A DNA stretch of 64,000 nt, taken from contig JACHMT010000001.1 in NCBI GenBank assembly GCA_014208095.1, positions 1,364,001 to 1,428,000 on the forward strand. Reading direction: 5' to 3'. Of this stretch, positions 52,201-58,647 are shown in pieces. Both the position numbers and the translations under genes were made by a program. Below the pieces are notes generated by a model. The model worked only from the letters and a program-made list of their open reading frames with translations. It ran no database searches and was not told where the DNA came from. Position 1 is the stretch's first letter. Each line of letters starts with the position of its first letter. This DNA comes from Actinospineispora eucalypti. Lineage in GTDB: Bacteria > Actinomycetota > Actinomycetes > Mycobacteriales > Pseudonocardiaceae.

Positions 52201-52969
52201 ACGGCAGCACGGACATCGGCGGGGACAGCCGCGCGGTCAGCCGGGCCGCGCGCAACCGCTCGGCGAACAGCCGCAGCGCCTGTTTCCGCAGCGTGTCGAC
52301 CTCGCGGGCCTCCTGGCCGAAGCCCTTGACCACCCGGACCCCGGTGACCGTCTCCTCCACGTGCTGGGCCACGTCGGCCGCGCGCTGCTGGGCCGACCAG
52401 GTGGCCGGGAACATCATCCGCCGGGTGCGCGCGGTGATCAGCACGGCCAGCGGCAGCATGATCAGCGCGATCAGGGTCAGCGTGGGGGACAGCCAGAGCA
52501 TGGCCACGAACGAGGCGACCAGCAGCACCACCGTCCCGCTGACCAGCGGCACCATGGACAGCAGGCTCTGCACCATCTGCAGGTCGCTGATCGAGCGGGA
52601 GACGACCTGGCCGGTGCGCAGGCTGTCCTGCTTGGGGCCGTCCAGCCGCTGCACGGCGGCGAACACCTGGCGGCGCAGGTCGTGCTGCACGTCCAGGGCC
52701 AGCCGGCCGCCCAGGTAGCGGCGCAGGAACGCCGCGCCGAACCGGATCAGCGCCAGCCCGGCCAGCGCACTGATCAGCGCGGGCAGCGCACTGGTCACCC
52801 CGCGCACCGCGTCGTCCACCGCGAACTTGCTCAGCAGCGGGCCGGCCGCTTCCAGGCCCACCCCGAACACGGAAGCGGTGAGCGCGGACACGGTCACCCC
52901 GGGGTGCCGCCAACAGGCGGCCGCCAGCAGCCGTACCCAGCCGGGTTTCGATTTCCTCGGAGTCAACAC
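49241..52969 (-). CDS. Single-polypeptide ABC exporter (TMD-NBD-TMD-NBD)
   Basis: A 1242-residue full-length ABC exporter: two half transporters fused head to tail. First half: six hydrophobic segments, Walker A GAAGSGKSTV (~377), signature [16 protein letters not shown], Walker B VLLLDDATSAVD. A Gly/Pro-rich linker with a run of eight Gly (~610-650) follows. Second half: six segments, Walker A GATGAGKSTV, signature LSAGQRQLIALARAQL, Walker B LLLLDEATAALD. The first Walker B ends in DD rather than DE, so site 1 lacks the catalytic Glu while site 2 keeps it, as in asymmetric heterodimeric exporters. Substrate is unknown: lipid or drug export is typical. It lies 34 bp beyond the kgd start. Confidence 0.92.
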   Translation of the reverse strand: MLTPRKSKPGWVRLLAAACWRHPGVTVSALTASVFGVGLEAAGPLLSKFAVDDAVRGVTSALPALISALAGLALIRFGAAFLRRYLGGRLALDVQHDLRRQVFAAVQRLDGPKQDSLRTGQVVSRSISDLQMVQSLLSMVPLVSGTVVLLVASFVAMLWLSPTLTLIALIMLPLAVLITARTRRMMFPATWSAQQRAADVAQHVEETVTGVRVVKGFGQEAREVDTLRKQALRLFAERLRAARLTARLSPPMSVLPSLGLIAVFGIGGLLALRGEITIGTFLAFCAYVGNLIGPARMVGSLYVSGQLARAGVERVYELIESQPEVTDPIDPETLPEGPLAVELDGVRFGYRQDDPVLDGVSLRVAPGETVALVGAAGSGKSTVAMLLPRFYDPQAGEIRIGGRPLNRLRLKELRHELGVVFEEAFLFSDTIRANIAYGRPDASDEEVLRAARAAQVDEFVAGLPDGYQTLVGERGLTLSGGQRQRVALARALLSDPRVLLLDDATSAVDAETEAAIHATLREVTAERTTILIAHRQSTLSLADRIVVLKDGRVAAAGTQAELRAKGLLDEVLGEPTDAQPADLWPDPPETLDGRSPAMPSAGGGGGGGGGVPAAGHVPPSPELLEAVAALPPATDQPQLRGDPDPTAPDPDFALRPLLRPVRGLLGLSILLVATGALASVAYPSLARLAVDGGILGKAESVLAMAAAIGVAVAAVDWLVSWAQTLVTARAGESLLYLLRIRSYAHLQRLGLDYYERELAGRIMTRMTTDVDALSTFLQTGLVQAVVSLLTVFGVTFALLATDLELALVALAALPPLIVATVVFRRQASEAYAQARERVSAVNADLQENVSGLRVSQAFVREERSAAEFGERSAAYRVSRLRAQRYIAIYFPFVMLLSELTQSAVLGVGASRVAGGDLTPGVLAAFLLYLGMFFAPVQALSQVFDGYQQAKVGLTRIGDLLRTPTSVPDTDDPVRMPERLRGEVELDRVRFRYPGTERDALDGLSLLIRPGETVALVGATGAGKSTVVKLLGRYYDVTEGQVRLDGVDLRRYPLAGFRGRLGVVPQEPHLFTGDVASNIAYGRPDAGREEIEAAAAEVGALDMIAGLPAGFRQPIGERGQGLSAGQRQLIALARAQLVRPDLLLLDEATAALDPATEGAVLAAGDRLRARRTTVLVAHRLATAARADRIVVLADGRIAEQGTHAELLERGGRYAAFWRAGAPDWADNVKPSLGPTSATTRFSG

Positions 52970-53062
52970 GCCGCCACCACGGTAACCAGATTATGGGAGG
53001 TTCCGACATATCCGGCGGGCCCCACGCTGCGCGCGAGGCGGCTTCCCCCTACGGTCGGGCGG

Positions 53063-53362
53063 ATGTTGGCAATTACCGAGAATGCGGCACAGGCCATCAA
53101 CGCCCTCGTCTCCCAGGGTGAACTGCCCGAAGGATCCGGGGCGCGGATTGCCTCGGACCAGGGTGGCGAGGGACTGGAGCTGGCCTTGGTGGCCGGTCCG
53201 GCGGAGAACGACGCCGTGGTGAGCAACGCCGGCGCCACGGTCTTCCTGGAGCAGGGTGCGGCGCAGGTGCTCGGTGACAAGACGCTCGACGTCGAGCAGT
53301 ACACCGAGCCCAACGGCGAGCAGCAGCTGCGCTTCGCGATCGTCCCCAGCCAGGGAGTTTGA
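53063..53362 (+). CDS. HesB/IscA-like protein lacking cysteines
   Basis: A 99-residue protein with the HesB/IscA (A-type Fe-S carrier) fold pattern: ITENAAQAINALVSQGELPEGSGARIAS, EGLELALVAGPAENDAVVSNAGATVFLEQGAAQVLGDKTLDV. The three Cys that bind Fe-S in IscA are absent and there is no Cys at all. It therefore cannot carry a cluster in the usual way. TACGGT (53050-53055) lies 7 nt before the ATG, with no ribosome site, so it is probably leaderless. It is divergent from the ABC exporter and ends at a strong hairpin terminator. Confidence 0.82.
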   Translation: MLAITENAAQAINALVSQGELPEGSGARIASDQGGEGLELALVAGPAENDAVVSNAGATVFLEQGAAQVLGDKTLDVEQYTEPNGEQQLRFAIVPSQGV

Positions 53363-53666
53363 GATTTGGCCGGCGCGGCGGCCAACGACGCCCGCCGCGC
53401 CGGCCTCCTCCGCCGGTCACCCTTGCTCTGCGCGCAAAAGAGCAACGGCCCGGCGGTTTCGCGCTGCCCGGCACACCGAGATGCGGCTCACGGCTGTTTG
53501 GTCAAGGCCGGGCCGACCCTCAGCCGCATCTCGACCGGTGGCGCCGCCGTCAGGCCCGATCCATGATCAGCAGGGCATGGTGGCTGCTTCAAGGCGCCCG
53601 GGGTGGCCGCTGTGTCCTGATGACCATGGTTCGGGGCAAGTGCGGTGAACGTTTGTGGTCACCGCA
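53363..53666. other. 304-bp intergenic region with three inverted repeats
   Basis: No gene is seen. Besides the two terminators listed separately, a perfect 12-bp inverted repeat CGAGATGCGGCT (53477-53488) / AGCCGCATCTCG (53522-53533) lies in the middle. An imperfect palindrome runs from about 53562 to 53630 (CATGATCAGCAGGGCATGG ... CCTGATGACCATG). The density of dyads suggests a repetitive or structured-RNA element rather than plain spacer. Confidence 0.45.
53368..53405 (+). terminator. Terminator hairpin of the HesB-like gene
   Basis: Perfect 14-bp arms GGCCGGCGCGGCGG (53368-53381) and CCGCCGCGCCGGCC (53392-53405) with a 10-nt loop start 6 nt after the stop codon at 53360-53362. There is no T-run, which is common in actinomycetes. 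Confidence 0.7.
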
Positions 53667-53668
53667 CT
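53639..53668 (-). terminator. Inverted repeat overlapping the stop of the ABC-2 permease gene
   Basis: Perfect 10-bp arms AGTGCGGTGA (53639-53648) and TCACCGCACT (53659-53668) with a 10-nt loop. The right arm overlaps the permease stop codon (53667-53669). It probably acts as terminator or 3'-end stabiliser for the minus-strand operon. Confidence 0.55.
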
Positions 53669-54434
53669 AGGTGATGTCGCGGTGTTGGGCGCCGGCTATG
53701 CCGCCGAGTACGGCGACCGCGGCGTAGCCGCAGAACACGAGCAGCGTGACCCACCACGGCGTCACGTCCAGCGTCGGCGCCTCCAGCAGCCGGTCGATCG
53801 ACACATCCCCGGCGAACCCGGCCAGGGTCTGGTCGGCGGAGCCCTTGGGCAGGAACTCCCGGACGTTCTCCAGGCTGAACACCCAGATGGCCATCAGCTC
53901 GACGATCAGCTCGACCAGGGTCAGGTAGAGCACCACGGTCAGCACGGCGGCGATCTGGTTCCCGATCAGCATGCCGATGCCCACGCCGACGATGGCCCAG
54001 AGCGCGTAGACGACCATGCCGACCAGGGTCAGCCCGAGCACGGTCGAGAACGCGCCGCTGCCCATTTCGTTGCCGCCGAGCACGATCCCAAGCAGCCCGA
54101 ACGGCACGCACACCAGCGCGTAGCCGGCGCCCACCCCCGCCGCCAGCGCGACCTTGGCCAGCACCAGTTGGGCGCGGCCGGGCGCGGTCAGGTAGCTGGT
54201 GGTGATGGTCCGGTGGCTGAACTCGGCGGCCGCGCAGACCACCCCGAACACGGCGGCGAACGGTGCCACGAACACCAGCGCCTTGGCGACGGCCACCGCC
54301 GCGCTGCTCTCCGAGATCGCGGTGACCAGCAGGCACAGCAGAACCGCCGGGATGAGCAGCGCCCACCAGGCGGCGGTGGAGGAGGTCTTGCGCGCCTCGG
54401 CGTTGACCAGGCCGACCATTCCGAGCGCGGGCAT
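53667..54434 (-). CDS. ABC-2 type transporter permease
   Basis: A 255-residue membrane protein with six hydrophobic segments and no ATPase motif, typical of ABC-2 permeases: VNAEARKTSSTAAWWALLIPAVLLCLLVTAI, AAVFGVVCAAAEFSHRTITTSYLTAPGRAQLVLAKVALAAGVG. The EFSHRTITTSYL segment is the family coupling region. Its ATG overlaps the stop of the ATPase gene (ATGA), so the two form one exporter. Substrate is unknown; similar pairs export antibiotics or lipids. Confidence 0.88.
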   Translation of the reverse strand: MPALGMVGLVNAEARKTSSTAAWWALLIPAVLLCLLVTAISESSAAVAVAKALVFVAPFAAVFGVVCAAAEFSHRTITTSYLTAPGRAQLVLAKVALAAGVGAGYALVCVPFGLLGIVLGGNEMGSGAFSTVLGLTLVGMVVYALWAIVGVGIGMLIGNQIAAVLTVVLYLTLVELIVELMAIWVFSLENVREFLPKGSADQTLAGFAGDVSIDRLLEAPTLDVTPWWVTLLVFCGYAAVAVLGGIAGAQHRDIT

Positions 54435-55792
54435 CAGCGGGCTCCTTCCTGGCCGGACACCGGCTGTCCGGAGGCCGACCGGTCGGGGGCGTCATGGTTG
54501 GAGGGCGGTTCGTCCCGGCCGGGCGGCGTTCCCGGCGCGGACTGTTCGAACGGGGAGCGGCCGGCCGGACGGGCGAACGGGGACGGCTCCGACTCGTCCG
54601 CCGACGACTGCCCCGATGCGTCCGACCCGGACTGCCCCGGCGCGGCCGGCCCGGCGTGTCCCGGCCCGAGCGCTCCCGGCCCGGCGGTGCCGGACTGTCC
54701 CGGTGCGGCCTGCCCGGGTGCGGTCGTCCCGGACTGTCCCGGCCCGGAATGGCTCGGCGCGGCGTTCGGCGTGTCGGTGCCGGGCAGGCCGAGTACTTCG
54801 GCCATGCCGGGCATCGCCCGGTCCAGCGGCTCGTCCACCGGGCGGTACTGGCCGGAGGTGAGCTCCAGGAAGTGGCGTTCCAGGTCGGCTTCCTCCTGGG
54901 TGAGTCCGTAGATGGCCACCCCGGCGGCCAGCGCGGCGTCGCCGACGACGGTGCGCGGCACGCCGGTGACGGTCAGCCTGCCGTCCGAGCCGGACTGGAT
55001 GTCGGCGAAGCCGCGCTCGGCGAGCGCGGCGGCCAGCTTGGCCGGGTCGGCGCATTCCACGTGCACCCGGTCGCCCTGGTGCACCCGCAGCGCCTCCAGC
55101 GGCCCGCCGAACACCCGCGAGCCCTGGCTGATGATGATCACCTGGTCGACGGTCTGGGAGATCTCCGCCAGCTGGTGGCTGGACACCAGCACGGTGCGCC
55201 CGCCGGCGGCGAAGGACCGCAGGAACCCGCGCAGCCAGGCCACGCCCTCCGGGTCGAGGCCGGCACCGGGCTCGTCCAGGATCAGCACCTTGGGGTCGCC
55301 GAGCAGCGCGGTGGCCAGGGCCAACCGCTGCTTCATGCCCAGGGAGAACCCGCCCACCTTGCGGTTGGCCGCGTCGGACAGGCCGACCAGCGTGAGCACC
55401 TCGTCCGCCCGCGCGTCCGGGACGCCGATGGCCGCGCAGTACATGCGCAGGTGGGCGCGCGCCTTGCGGGAGCGGTGGAAGCCGTTCGAGTCCAGCACCG
55501 CGCCGACCACGGTGCCCGGGCGCTCCAGCCGGGTGTACGGCACGCCGTTGATGGTGACCTCGCCCTCGGTGGGCGTGACCAGGCCGAGCACCGCCCGCAG
55601 GGTGGTGGTCTTGCCGGCCCCGTTGGGGCCGAGGAAGCCGGTGACCAGGCCGGGCTCCACCACGAAGCTCAGGTCGCGCACCGCCTGCACGGGTCCGAAC
55701 CGTTTGGACAGGTTGCGCGCCACGATGCGCCCGGTGCCGTCTCCGGCGCTGTTCTGTCCGCCGTCGTTTCCGCCGCCGTTCATCGGGCCCAT
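54434..55792 (-). CDS. ABC-2 transporter ATP-binding protein with disordered GQSG-rich tail
   Basis: A 452-residue ATPase of the DrrA/BcrA type. Walker A GPNGAGKTTTL at about 44-54, signature FSLGMKQRLALATALL (LGMKQR instead of LSGGQ, normal for this family), Walker B VLILDEPGAGLDPEG and LVSSHQLAEI are present. The C-terminal regulatory region ends at about 320 (YGLTQEEADLERHFLELTSG). The last ~115 residues are a Pro/Gly/Ser/Gln tail with repeats such as APGQSGT and GPGQSG, unusual for the family. Start at ATG 55792 or 55783. A divergent cysteine-dioxygenase leader begins 82 bp away. Confidence 0.88.
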   Translation of the reverse strand: MGPMNGGGNDGGQNSAGDGTGRIVARNLSKRFGPVQAVRDLSFVVEPGLVTGFLGPNGAGKTTTLRAVLGLVTPTEGEVTINGVPYTRLERPGTVVGAVLDSNGFHRSRKARAHLRMYCAAIGVPDARADEVLTLVGLSDAANRKVGGFSLGMKQRLALATALLGDPKVLILDEPGAGLDPEGVAWLRGFLRSFAAGGRTVLVSSHQLAEISQTVDQVIIISQGSRVFGGPLEALRVHQGDRVHVECADPAKLAAALAERGFADIQSGSDGRLTVTGVPRTVVGDAALAAGVAIYGLTQEEADLERHFLELTSGQYRPVDEPLDRAMPGMAEVLGLPGTDTPNAAPSHSGPGQSGTTAPGQAAPGQSGTAGPGALGPGHAGPAAPGQSGSDASGQSSADESEPSPFARPAGRSPFEQSAPGTPPGRDEPPSNHDAPDRSASGQPVSGQEGAR

Positions 55793-55840
55793 CTTGCCTG
55801 ATGGCGACCCGTGACCTCGTCCGCCCTCCGACCCGGGTGG

Positions 55841-55857
55841 AAAACTTAACCAGTTTT
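55841..55857. promoter_or_regulatory. AT-rich inverted repeat in the ABC-2/CDO divergent region
   Basis: AAAACT (55841-55846), TAACC, AGTTTT (55852-55857): perfect 6-bp arms in an otherwise GC-rich region, 17 nt before the leader-peptide start. Operator-like; it may also overlap the leader promoter (TGGAAA 55838-55843, TGAAAT 55862-55867, 18 nt apart). Confidence 0.4.
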
Positions 55858-55873
55858 GTGGTGAAATGACCTC

Positions 55874-55954
55874 ATGCGCGCCGGTGAGTTGCTCGAGGGT
55901 TTCTGGGTGGGGCGTCGCGCGCACCATTTCGACCAGTGCTGTCGCCGCGGCTGA
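55874..55954 (+). CDS. Leader peptide with tandem Cys codons (putative cysteine attenuator)
   Basis: A 26-codon open frame upstream of the cysteine dioxygenase gene, reading MRAGELLEGF...RRAHHFDQCCRRG and ending TGA. Two adjacent Cys codons (TGC TGT, 55937-55942) stand four codons before the stop codon. Short Cys-rich leader ORFs that regulate sulphur genes by ribosome pausing are known in mycobacteria, and RR-H-D-C-R-type leader peptides are common before sulphur genes in actinomycetes. The stop codon overlaps a perfect inverted repeat (55949-55986). A TGAAAT hexamer ends 6 nt before the ATG, so it may be leaderless. Too short for routine gene calling. Confidence 0.7.
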   Translation: MRAGELLEGFWVGRRAHHFDQCCRRG

Positions 55955-55986
55955 GCGTTTCCGCCCCGCCGTCGTTTCTCTCAGCC
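55949..55986 (+). promoter_or_regulatory. Hairpin between leader peptide and cysteine dioxygenase start
   Basis: GGCTGAG (55949-55955) and CTCAGCC (55980-55986) are perfect 7-bp arms. The left arm contains the leader stop codon and the right arm ends just before GGAG (55989-55992), the ribosome site of the gene starting at 56001. A ribosome stalled at the Cys codons would stop short of the left arm; one that reaches the stop codon would open it. Confidence 0.55.
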
Positions 55987-56000
55987 CTGGAGTTCTCCCC

Positions 56001-56465
56001 GTGCTCACCGTGCCCGAACTGCGCCAACTCACCATGCAGGTCGCCCAGGACGTCCGGGCCGGCCGGCACCAGGTCCAGGTGGATCCGGAACGCCGCTGGT
56101 ACCAGCTGCTGTCCAGCGACGGCTACGTGGACGTCTGGCTGATCTCCTGGGCGCGCGAGCAGATCGCCGAGCTGCACGACCACGCCGGCTCGCTGGGCGC
56201 GCTGACCGTGGTCTCCGGGGTGCTCACCGAACACGCGTGGAACCGCCGCGGCCTGCGCACGCGTACCCTTCCCGCCGGGGTGAGCGTGGGGTTCAAGGCC
56301 GGCCACGTGCACGACGTGACGAACGTCGCGCCCGTCCCCGCGGTCAGCGTGCACGCCTACTCGCCGCCGCTGACCGCGATGTCCTACTACCGGGTCGAGC
56401 CGGACGGCCGGCTGCGCCGCACGCGCAGCGAGCTCACCCGCGAACCGGAGGCGGTGGGGGCGTGA
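56001..56465 (+). CDS. Cysteine dioxygenase family protein
   Basis: A 154-residue cupin of the cysteine dioxygenase type I family, oxidising cysteine to cysteine sulfinate with a three-His Fe(II) site. The first two His ligands are in AELHDHAGSLGALTVVSG (His-x-His) at about 55-57, and the third is in GHVHDVTNV at about 101-104. YQLLSSDGYVDVWLISW is the typical preceding strand. The GTG at 56001 follows GGAG at 8 nt. Its stop overlaps the start of a rhodanese gene, and a Cys-codon leader peptide precedes it, all pointing to cysteine catabolism controlled by cysteine supply. Confidence 0.9.
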   Translation: MLTVPELRQLTMQVAQDVRAGRHQVQVDPERRWYQLLSSDGYVDVWLISWAREQIAELHDHAGSLGALTVVSGVLTEHAWNRRGLRTRTLPAGVSVGFKAGHVHDVTNVAPVPAVSVHAYSPPLTAMSYYRVEPDGRLRRTRSELTREPEAVGA

Positions 56466-56845
56466 GCCACCTCACGATCGACCAGATGCTGGCCAACGCG
56501 CGCGCCCGCCTGCACCGGCTGGAACCGCCGGAGGCGGCCCGCGCGGTGTCCGCCGGCGCGCTGCTGGTGGACATCCGGCCGGACTGGCAGCGGTGCACCG
56601 AGGGCAGCATCCCGGGCGCCCTGCTGATCGAGCGCAACCACCTGGAGTGGCGCCTGGACCCGACCAGCGACGCCCGGATCGAGCAGGCCACCGGCCACGA
56701 CGTGCCGGTGGTGATCTTCTGCTCGGAGGGGTACACCTCCAGCCTCGCGGCCGCGTCGCTGCAGGAACTGGGGCTGCACCGGGCCACCGACCTGGTCGGG
56801 GGTTTCCACGCCTGGCGGGCCGCCGGCTTACCTACCAACCGGTAG
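56462..56845 (+). CDS. Rhodanese-like sulfurtransferase
   Basis: A 127-residue single-domain rhodanese. LLVDIRPDWQRCTEGSIPGALLIERNHLEWRLDP is the conserved CH2A-like segment. The active-site loop is IFCSEGYTSSLAAASL, with the catalytic Cys at about 87 and loop C-S-E-G-Y-T. VGGFHAWRAAGLPT is the CH2B-like end. The GTG start lies in the stop of the cysteine dioxygenase gene (GTGA), so the two are co-translated: dioxygenase and sulfurtransferase pairs handle cysteine sulphur or persulphides. Confidence 0.92.
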   Translation: MSHLTIDQMLANARARLHRLEPPEAARAVSAGALLVDIRPDWQRCTEGSIPGALLIERNHLEWRLDPTSDARIEQATGHDVPVVIFCSEGYTSSLAAASLQELGLHRATDLVGGFHAWRAAGLPTNR

Positions 56846-56939
56846 CTGTTATACCTCCGGTCGAGTCGCTGCCCCGCAACCACGCCGGTGAGGTGCTCAA
56901 GAGGGAGCTCCGTGAGAGGCACCTCTCGTAACGTTGTTA

Positions 56940-56967
56940 TTGACTTGCGCGCCCGGCCGAATAGGGT
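56940..56967 (+). promoter_or_regulatory. Leaderless promoter of the LLM oxidoreductase gene
   Basis: TTGACT (56940-56945) and TAGGGT (56962-56967) are 16 nt apart. The ATG at 56974 follows after 6 nt, so transcription should begin at the start codon itself. Confidence 0.6.
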
Positions 56968-56973
56968 TGCCGT

Positions 56974-58005
56974 ATGAAACTGAGCTCCCAGGTGATGTAC
57001 AGCGGCAACCCGGTGGAGACGCTCGCCCAGGTCGAGGCGATGGAGCGGGCCGGCCTGGACACGGCGTGGATCGCCGAGGCGTACAGCTTCGACGCCCCCA
57101 CCGTCATGGGTTACCTGGCCGCGAAGACCGAGCGGCTGGAGATCGGCTCCGGCATCCTGCCCATCTACAGCCGCACCCCCACGCTCACCGCGATGACCGC
57201 CGCCGGCCTGGACGCGGTCTCCGGCGGGCGGGCCATCCTGGGGCTCGGCGCCTCCGGGCCGCAGGTCATCGAGGGCTGGCACGGCGTGCCCTATGACCAG
57301 CCGCTGGCCCGCACCCGGGAGGTCATCGAGATCTGCCGCAAGGTCTGGCGCCGCGAGGTGGTCGAGCACAAGGGCATCTACAACCTGCCGCTGCCGCCCG
57401 GCCAGGGACTCGGCCTGGGCAAACCGCTGAAGATCATCAACCATCCGGTGCGGGACCGCATCCCGATCTGGGTGGCCGCGCTGGGCGACAAGAACGTGGA
57501 GATGACCGCCGAGCTGGCCGACGGCTGGCTGCCGTTCCTGCTCTACCCGGAACGGCTGGATCAGGTGTGGGGCGACGCGCTGCGCGCCGGCAAGGCCAAG
57601 CGCGCCCCCGAGCTGGGCGAGCTGCAGTTCACCGGCGGCGGCGTGCTGGCGCTGGAGCCCGAGTTCTTCGACGGCGCGCGGGCCTTCGCCCGGGGCGTGT
57701 CCTCGCTGTACATCGGCGGCATGGGCGCGCGCGGCAAGAACTTCTACAACACGGTCATGCAGCGCTACGGCTACCCGGACGAGGCCAAGCTCATCCAGGA
57801 CCTCTACCTGGACAAGCGCAAGGAGGAGGCGGCCGCCGCGCTGCCCGAGGAGTTCATCGCCAACTCCAACCTGATCGGCCCGCCGGAGTTCGTCCGCGAC
57901 CGCATCGCCGCGCTGCGCGCCGCCGGGGTGACCCACCTGCACGTCACCCCGATCGGCTCCGACCCGGCCAAGCTGCTGGCCCAGGTGAAGGAGTGGATCT
58001 CCTAA
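56974..58005 (+). CDS. LLM class F420-dependent oxidoreductase
   Basis: A 343-residue luciferase-like (TIM-barrel) oxidoreductase of the F420-dependent type common in actinomycetes. LSSQVMYSGNPVETLAQVEAMERAGLDTAWIAEAYSFDAPTVMGYLA, IGSGILPIYSRTPTLTAMTAAGLDAVSGGRAILGLGASGPQVIEGWHG and IPIWVAALGDKNVEMTAELADGWLP match the family; SGPQVIEGWHG is typical of F420 rather than FMN members. Substrate is unknown. Transcribed alone from a leaderless promoter. Its stop abuts the convergent DJ-1-like gene. Confidence 0.92.
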   Translation: MKLSSQVMYSGNPVETLAQVEAMERAGLDTAWIAEAYSFDAPTVMGYLAAKTERLEIGSGILPIYSRTPTLTAMTAAGLDAVSGGRAILGLGASGPQVIEGWHGVPYDQPLARTREVIEICRKVWRREVVEHKGIYNLPLPPGQGLGLGKPLKIINHPVRDRIPIWVAALGDKNVEMTAELADGWLPFLLYPERLDQVWGDALRAGKAKRAPELGELQFTGGGVLALEPEFFDGARAFARGVSSLYIGGMGARGKNFYNTVMQRYGYPDEAKLIQDLYLDKRKEEAAAALPEEFIANSNLIGPPEFVRDRIAALRAAGVTHLHVTPIGSDPAKLLAQVKEWIS

Positions 58006-58647
58006 CTAGTTGCCGAGGAGGACGGCCATGTTGGCGCGCAGGCCGTCCACCACCTCGGCGGGCGCCTTGGCCGGCGAGCCGGCGGAGTAGGGCGGGTCCG
58101 GGTCGTACTCGATGGCCAGCTGGACGACCTGGGCCAGCTCGTCACCGGCGATCCTGCCGGCCAGGGTGAGCGCCATGTCGATGCCGGCGGACACCCCGGC
58201 GGCGGTGACGTACTTGCCGTCCATCACCACCCGCTCGCCCACGGCGTGGGTGGCGCCGTACCGGGACAGCGCCTCGGTGAGGAACCAGTGCGTGGTGGCC
58301 CGGCGGCCGGTCAGCAGGCCGGCCGCCGCGAGCAGCAGCGAACCGGTGCACACCGAGGTGGTCCAGGTGCTCGTCGCGTCGGCGGTGCGCAGCCAGTCCA
58401 GGGTCGGCGCGTCGTCCATCAGGTCCCCCTGACCCGGGCCGCCGGGGACCAGCACGATGTCCGGGTCGGTCAGCTCGTCCATCGCGGCCTCGGCGAGCAG
58501 TGCCACGCTGCCCACGTCGTTGCGCACCGGCCCGGGGCGGGCCGCGACGAACGTCACGGTGGCGCCGGGCAGCCGGGACAGCACCTCGTAGGGGCCGATC
58601 GCGTCCAGCGTGGTGAAGCGGTCATACAACAGCACGGCGATCCGCAC
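58006..58647 (-). CDS. DJ-1/PfpI family protein
   Basis: A 213-residue class I glutamine amidotransferase-like protein. The nucleophile elbow is TSVCTGSLLLAAAGLL with Cys at about 100, and PGGPGQGDLMDD and RATTHW match the isonitrile-hydratase/DJ-1 branch. Its sequence closely parallels the N-terminal domain of the GlxA-type regulator encoded just upstream, with which it overlaps by 26 bp. AGGAGG lies 6 nt before the GTG start. A possible activity is isonitrile hydratase or glyoxalase-like; not decided by sequence. Confidence 0.9.
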   Translation of the reverse strand: MRIAVLLYDRFTTLDAIGPYEVLSRLPGATVTFVAARPGPVRNDVGSVALLAEAAMDELTDPDIVLVPGGPGQGDLMDDAPTLDWLRTADATSTWTTSVCTGSLLLAAAGLLTGRRATTHWFLTEALSRYGATHAVGERVVMDGKYVTAAGVSAGIDMALTLAGRIAGDELAQVVQLAIEYDPDPPYSAGSPAKAPAEVVDGLRANMAVLLGN

